Shown: in pieces, positions 59,617 through 64,000 of the stretch
Position numbering within the stretch: position 1 is the stretch's first letter
How the letters are laid out: every line of letters starts with the position of its first letter
Source of the DNA: DASRJW01 sp964567755
GTDB taxonomy: Bacteria > Krumholzibacteriota > Krumholzibacteriia > G020349025
NCBI GenBank assembly: GCA_964567755.1
Contig: CAZMNW010000058.1
Span: 1-64,000 of the forward strand
DNA length: 64,000 nucleotides
Direction of reading: 5' to 3'
Position numbers and translations under genes: made by a program
Notes under the pieces: generated by a model
Told to the model about the DNA's origin: nothing
Seen by the model: the letters and a program-made list of their open reading frames with translations, nothing else
The model's database searches: none

Positions 59617-61731
59617 TCAGGAAGGCGTGCCGAAGAGGCCACCGGCATCGGGCTTGACCGGTTTTTGCTCGGGAGGATTCTGCGTCGAGGCGGCCGCCTG
59701 CGGCACTTCCGAGGTCGACTCGGGGCCGTCGGCTGGTGCGACCACATCGCCCGTGGACGCCGGGCTCGTCGCGGTAGGGTCAGATTTGCCGCCACCGTGC
59801 GGACCGGAACCGTTGCGGCCCTTGTCGTCGATCGGCGGCAGCTCCTGGCCCGCGAGCAGCTTGCGCATCTCGTCGCCGTCGATCGTCTCGCGCTCGAGCA
59901 GCGACTTCGCCAGCAGGTGCAACTGATCCATGTGTTCGAGGAGGATGCGCTCGGCGCGTTGGTAGCATTGCTGGATGATGGTCGACACTTCTTCGTCGAT
60001 CCGCTCTGCAGTGGCCTCGCTGAAGTCACGCCGGTGCGAGAAGTCCCTGCCGAGGAAGACGAGCTCTTCGGGCTCCCCGTAGGCCACCGGACCGAGCTTT
60101 TCGCTCATGCCCCAACGCGTGACCATGCGCCGCACGTGCTTCGTGGCTTGTGAGATATCGCTCTGCGCCCCGCTGCCGAGCCGATTGAGAATGAGCTTCT
60201 CGGCCACCCGTCCGCCCATGGCCATGGTCACCATGTCGAGCACCCAGTCGCGCGAGACCTCGTCGCGGTCGTCTTCGGGCAAGGTAAACGTGGCGCCGCC
60301 GGTGCGGCCGCGCGGGATGATGGTGATCTTGTGCACTGGGTCGGCGTGTGTCAGGTTGTGCGCGACGATGGCGTGACCTGCCTCGTGGTAGGCGACCATG
60401 CGCCGCGTGTCCTCGCTCATGACCCGGCTGCGTCGCTCCGGCCCCATGATCACCTTGTCCTTGGCCATCTCGAGATCGAAATGAGTGACGCGATCGACGT
60501 CGCGGCGTGCGGCGAACAACGCGGCCTCGTTGACGAGATTGGCCAGGTCGGCGCCGCTGAATCCAGGCGTGCCGCGCGCGATGCGCATGAGATCGACGTC
60601 TTCGGCCATGGGGATGTTGCGCGAGTGCACTTTCAGGATCCCCTCGCGCCCCCTGACGTCGGGCATGTCGACGACGATCTGGCGATCGAATCGGCCTGGA
60701 CGCAGCAATGCCGGGTCGAGAACGTCGGGCCGGTTGGTGGCGGCGATCAGGATGACGCCATCGTTGGATTCGAAGCCGTCCATTTCCACTAGCAGCTGGT
60801 TCAGCGTCTGCTCGCGCTCGTCGTGGCCGCCGCCGAGACCGGCACCACGGTGCCGGCCGACCGCGTCGATTTCGTCGATGAAGACGATGCACGGCGCGTT
60901 CTTCTTGCCCTGTTCGAAGAGATCCCGCACGCGCGAGGCCCCGACGCCGACGAACATCTCGACGAAGTCGGAGCCGCTCATGCTGAAGAAGCTGACCGAG
61001 GCTTCGCCGGCCACGGCGCGCGCCAACAAGGTCTTGCCGGTTCCCGGCGGGCCGAGCAGAAGCGCACCCTTCGGGATGCGCCCGCCGAGGCGCTGGAACT
61101 TCTTGGGATTGCGCAGGAACTCGACGATTTCCTGCAGCTCCTGCTTGGCTTCCTCGCAGCCGGCCACGTCTTGGAACGTGATCTTCGGCCGGTCGCCTTC
61201 GAGCAGCTTGGCGCGGGATTTTCCGAAGCTGAAAGCGCGGTTGCCGCCGCCCTGCATCTGCCGCATCAAGAACAACCAGAAAACGATGAGCAAGAGGAAC
61301 GGCAGACCCGAGGCCAGGATGCCCAGCCAATTGGCCTGCGGCCGCTTGGCGTCGATCACCGCCTCCGGGTTGCGTTCGGACACGCGCCGCAGCAAGTCCG
61401 GATCCTCGAAGGGAATGGAGGTGCGGAAATGACGCACGCTGCGTGCATTCGGGGTCTGGGCCAGCGTCTTCTCGCGCGCCAGCTCGCCCTCGATTTCCTT
61501 CTCGATGAATAGGAGCTTGCGGATGTTTCCCGCATCGACTTCTTGCAGGAACTCGGAGTAGGTGACGTTCTCGTGGCGCGGCTTGCCATAGTAGTAATGT
61601 TGGAAGGAAAGTAGCAGCACCATCGCCAGCACCAGCCAGAACGCCAGGTGCCGCACTGGGCGGCGGCGTGGCGAGCCCGGAAGACCGAGCGGCGAGCGCC
61701 GGCGCGGGTTGCCATGGGGATTGTCGGCCAT
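59617..61731 (-). CDS. ftsH: ATP-dependent zinc metalloprotease FtsH
   Basis: 704 aa. Two membrane helices (residues 28-46 and about 150-168) flank a periplasmic domain. The AAA domain has GPPGTGKTLLARA, VFIDEIDAVGRHRG and the SRH region LLRPGRFDRQIVVDMP. The protease site is YHEAGHAIVA (HEAGH). The C-terminal 75 residues are a Pro/Ser/Thr-rich tail beyond the usual end. It degrades membrane and short-lived cytoplasmic proteins. It lies 50 bp after hpt on the same strand; folP, its usual follower, is displaced by about 4 kb. Confidence 0.96.
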   Translation of the reverse strand: MADNPHGNPRRRSPLGLPGSPRRRPVRHLAFWLVLAMVLLLSFQHYYYGKPRHENVTYSEFLQEVDAGNIRKLLFIEKEIEGELAREKTLAQTPNARSVRHFRTSIPFEDPDLLRRVSERNPEAVIDAKRPQANWLGILASGLPFLLLIVFWLFLMRQMQGGGNRAFSFGKSRAKLLEGDRPKITFQDVAGCEEAKQELQEIVEFLRNPKKFQRLGGRIPKGALLLGPPGTGKTLLARAVAGEASVSFFSMSGSDFVEMFVGVGASRVRDLFEQGKKNAPCIVFIDEIDAVGRHRGAGLGGGHDEREQTLNQLLVEMDGFESNDGVILIAATNRPDVLDPALLRPGRFDRQIVVDMPDVRGREGILKVHSRNIPMAEDVDLMRIARGTPGFSGADLANLVNEAALFAARRDVDRVTHFDLEMAKDKVIMGPERRSRVMSEDTRRMVAYHEAGHAIVAHNLTHADPVHKITIIPRGRTGGATFTLPEDDRDEVSRDWVLDMVTMAMGGRVAEKLILNRLGSGAQSDISQATKHVRRMVTRWGMSEKLGPVAYGEPEELVFLGRDFSHRRDFSEATAERIDEEVSTIIQQCYQRAERILLEHMDQLHLLAKSLLERETIDGDEMRKLLAGQELPPIDDKGRNGSGPHGGGKSDPTATSPASTGDVVAPADGPESTSEVPQAAASTQNPPEQKPVKPDAGGLFGTPS

Positions 61732-61781
61732 ACTGCTCTCTCGTCTCGATGCCGCCCGCAGGGCGGCTCGGATTCATCCGC

Positions 61782-62360
61782 TCACAGATCCAACACGCCG
61801 ATGTAGGGCAGGTTCCGGTACTTCTCTTCGTAATCGAGCCCGTAGCCCACCACGAACTCGTCGGGGATGCCGAAGCCCACGAAGTCGAGTGAAACGTCGA
61901 CTTGGCGAGCCGAATGCTTGTCGAGGAGCGTGCAGACGCGCAGGCTGCGCGGCTGCCGGATCTCCAGCTGCTTCAGCAGATATCGCAAGGTGAGACCCGT
62001 GTCCACGATGTCTTCGACGATGAGGACGTCTCGGCCCCCGATGTTGGTGCCGAGGTCGCTCAGCAGACGCACCGTTCCTGACGACATCGTGCCGCCGGCG
62101 TAGCTCGACAGCTGCAGGAAGTCGATATGGTGCGGGATGGTGACCGCGCGCATCAGGTCGGTGAGAAAGACGACCCCACCTTTGAGTACCGACACCAAGA
62201 GGGGCACGCTGCCGCGGTAGGTATCGGAGATTTCACGACCCAGCTCTCGGACCCGGGCTTGGAGCTCGTCGGCCGGGATCAGGACCCGCCGCATCGTGAC
62301 GTCCAGCTCGTACTCTGGGGTCTCGGGGAGCTGGGACACCTGGGATCTCGGAGTCGACAA
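61782..62360 (-). CDS. hpt: Hypoxanthine phosphoribosyltransferase
   Basis: 192 aa from TTG 62360, which has AAGGA six bases upstream; ATG 62294 would give 170 aa but cut into the N-terminal strand. The PRPP-binding loop is VLIVEDIVDTGLTL, the pyrophosphate loop is SVLKGGVVFLTD, and the purine pocket is DFVGFGIPDEFVVGYGLDY. It salvages hypoxanthine and guanine. The tilS-hpt-ftsH order is common in bacteria. About 200 noncoding bp separate it from tilS. Confidence 0.92.
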   Translation of the reverse strand: MSTPRSQVSQLPETPEYELDVTMRRVLIPADELQARVRELGREISDTYRGSVPLLVSVLKGGVVFLTDLMRAVTIPHHIDFLQLSSYAGGTMSSGTVRLLSDLGTNIGGRDVLIVEDIVDTGLTLRYLLKQLEIRQPRSLRVCTLLDKHSARQVDVSLDFVGFGIPDEFVVGYGLDYEEKYRNLPYIGVLDL

Positions 62361-62559
62361 GGCAGTCCTTCGGGGTAAGCAAAGATTGACTGGGACTTCA
62401 GAGGGGCGCCGCCAGGCGTCGGGTCGTTCCGTGCCTGGTGGGGTGCGCTGCCACCACGGATCCGAACATTGTAAGGCATGCCCCCTGACCCCTGCAAACC
62501 AACCGAAACTAATGCCACAGAGAGGGTTCTGCAAGGCGAGATGCCCCAGTCGGGGCGTG

Positions 62560-63999
62560 TCAACGCCGCTCTTTCGAGCTCTCGATCGCTGGCGGAGTCG
62601 TCTGGATCGGCATGCGGCCCGGATGGGGAGAGCGCAAGATCAGACGAAACGCGCGGGGACTGGTGCGGTCAAGCCGGCAGCGCTCGGCGATGCCGACTCC
62701 TGGAATCCAGACGATTCCCTGTGAGTCTGCCACCACTGGCCAAGTGGCGCGCAGGCGCGGCGGCACGCGCCGGTCCTGCAAGATGCGGCGGATCCGCCGT
62801 GCTCCGGGTGCACCGAGCAGGCGCAGGCTCTCGCCTGGCAAGGGCGTGCGGGTGACGAACTCGGGTCCGGCGGCGAACAAGACAATCTCCGCTTCCGGCG
62901 GGTAGTCCTCGTGGGGCTCGGCCATGACGCCGGGTGCGAAACTCACGATTTCTTCCAAGGCGATTCTCGGGTCGATCGACTGGATTTCGAGCGACCAGGG
63001 CTGTGCTGCCGCTCGGGTTGCGGCGCCGCTGGTGGCCTGCGCCGGGCGCGTGGCAGGGACGACGAGAAGCACGCATTGCGCTTCGATCGCGAGTTGCATG
63101 TCACGCGCGAGCGCGATCTTGTCGCCGTTGCGTCCGTGGCAGATCAAATCGCTGGCGCGCGCCAAGTGCGCGCGGCGCAAGTCGATCTGCCCGAGCGGAT
63201 CGAGCCACTGCTGCAGCGCCGCTCGTCGCAATGCTTCGTCGGCTGCGCGCAGCGGAGCGAGGTCCAAGGCCTCGCCGGTTGCGCCCACACGCCGCCGGTT
63301 CGCGGTCGCGAGCAGGGCGCTCGCGGTGTCTTCCGCCCACGTCCACAAGGCGCGTTGGTCTTCCAAGCTCGCGCTCCAAGAATCCCGCCACACGCGCCCG
63401 AAGGCGGCATCGAGAGCGGGCAGGACCCGATGTCGAACCCGATTGCGCGTCTTCGTGGAATCTTCGTTTGCCGGATCTTCGATCCAAGTTTGTCCGATTC
63501 CGCGCAAGTATAGGACGAGCTCCGCGTGCGGACAGTCGAGCAACGGCCGCACGAGGTCGACGGCGGCGCGCCGTCTCCAGCGCATCCCAAGCAGGCCGCG
63601 CGGGCCCGAGCCGCGTCCGAGCCGCATCAGCACGGTCTCGAGCTGGTCGTCTTGTTGATGTGCGAGTGCGATGGCGTCGCAGGAAAAGAGCTGTGCCGTG
63701 CGCTGCAGGAATGCGTGTCGCGCCGCGCGGGCAGCGGCTTCGCCGGTTGCCGGGTCGTCCCAGGTGCCGATGTGTGATTCGAGGCCGAGACGAGTGGCCA
63801 ACTCACGCACGAAGTGTGCATCGGCGCCAGAATCCGGCCGCAGCCGATGATCGAAGTGCGCCACCAAGAGCGCGAGACATCGCTCTGGCGGCGCGTCCAT
63901 CAGCAAACGCAAGAGTGCCACCGAGTCCGCACCACCCGAGACTGCGACCAAGAGTCGTTGGCCCTCGAAGTGGCACTTCCTTTCGAGATTGTGGCACAC
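62560..63999 (-). CDS. tilS: tRNA(Ile)-lysidine synthase TilS, reaching the window edge
   Basis: At least 479 aa; the frame may continue past the edge. The PP-loop ATPase motif is LLVAVSGGADSVALLRLL, followed by LLVAHFDHRLRPDSGADAHF, ALAHQQDDQLETVLMRLGRG and RPLLDCPHAELVLYLR, all typical of TilS. The C-terminal tRNA-binding domain (RRILQDRRVPPRLRATWPVV) is present. It modifies C34 of the AUA-reading tRNA and is essential. The GTG at 63999 is the first possible start in the window; only ten or so residues could be missing since the motif begins at about residue 16. Confidence 0.93.
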   Translation of the reverse strand: MCHNLERKCHFEGQRLLVAVSGGADSVALLRLLMDAPPERCLALLVAHFDHRLRPDSGADAHFVRELATRLGLESHIGTWDDPATGEAAARAARHAFLQRTAQLFSCDAIALAHQQDDQLETVLMRLGRGSGPRGLLGMRWRRRAAVDLVRPLLDCPHAELVLYLRGIGQTWIEDPANEDSTKTRNRVRHRVLPALDAAFGRVWRDSWSASLEDQRALWTWAEDTASALLATANRRRVGATGEALDLAPLRAADEALRRAALQQWLDPLGQIDLRRAHLARASDLICHGRNGDKIALARDMQLAIEAQCVLLVVPATRPAQATSGAATRAAAQPWSLEIQSIDPRIALEEIVSFAPGVMAEPHEDYPPEAEIVLFAAGPEFVTRTPLPGESLRLLGAPGARRIRRILQDRRVPPRLRATWPVVADSQGIVWIPGVGIAERCRLDRTSPRAFRLILRSPHPGRMPIQTTPPAIESSKERR

Positions 64000-64000
64000 A

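Overview
The window reads as a high-GC chromosome segment from an uncultured bacterium. Lineage is my inference at low confidence. A secreted beta-propeller protein ends in a FlgD-type Ig domain, there is a DUF3160 protein, and two secreted proteins share a TW-EVK-L C-terminal motif. These point to an FCB-like or Eisenbacteria-like lineage. The core order tilS-hpt-ftsH ... folP-cdaA is ordinary bacterial housekeeping. No rRNA, tRNA or CRISPR array was recognised.

Layout. (1) 1-13 kb is a redox, sulfur and molybdenum cofactor region: moaA, a ynfA broken by an amber codon and a BtuF-like protein on the minus strand, then a sigma-70 factor overlapping an Rrf2 regulator. Next comes a 3.1 kb block (ferredoxin, bacilliredoxin, Rieske protein, FNR-like reductase) bounded by two near-identical 92-bp direct repeats whose outer and inner neighbours are mostly truncated genes. 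It continues with an Nfu-type protein, a cysteine-synthase/rhodanese fusion, a zinc ribbon, a thioredoxin-like selenoprotein with an in-frame UGA and a bacterial SECIS hairpin, a TPR protein, an aldo/keto reductase and a peroxiredoxin. (2) 13.5-20 kb has a sulfite-oxidase-type molybdoenzyme, two IS110-superfamily elements with structured noncoding ends, and a graveyard of fragments (archaeo-eukaryotic primase, type III PKS, IS256 transposase, a possible Rep). (3) 21-29 kb holds large secreted proteins. (4) 29.6-39.4 kb has a minus-strand kinase/glycosyltransferase/TPR/threonine dehydratase block, then a TPR protein, a hydrolase-fold protein without a nucleophile and a nitrilase. (5) 39.7-47.7 kb is a co-directional signalling cluster of chemotaxis-like, STAS, GAF and HD-GYP proteins in which most catalytic or phosphoacceptor residues are missing. 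(6) 47.9-53.7 kb has a GH113-like lipoprotein, a YwiC-like membrane protein, an iodotyrosine-deiodinase-like nitroreductase, the arsenosugar pair ArsS/AhpD-like, a secreted protein and a STAS protein. (7) 53.8-64 kb is the tilS-hpt-ftsH and folP-cdaA cluster, split by an opposite-strand MoxR cassette and a VapBC module.

Strongest observations: the selenoprotein with its own bSECIS (10.45-10.86 kb), the pseudo-enzyme signalling cluster (39.7-47.7 kb), a candidate structured guide RNA downstream of an IS110 transposase (15.96-16.09 kb), and the 92-bp repeat-bounded redox block. All calls were made by eye from sequence and family knowledge; no search was run.
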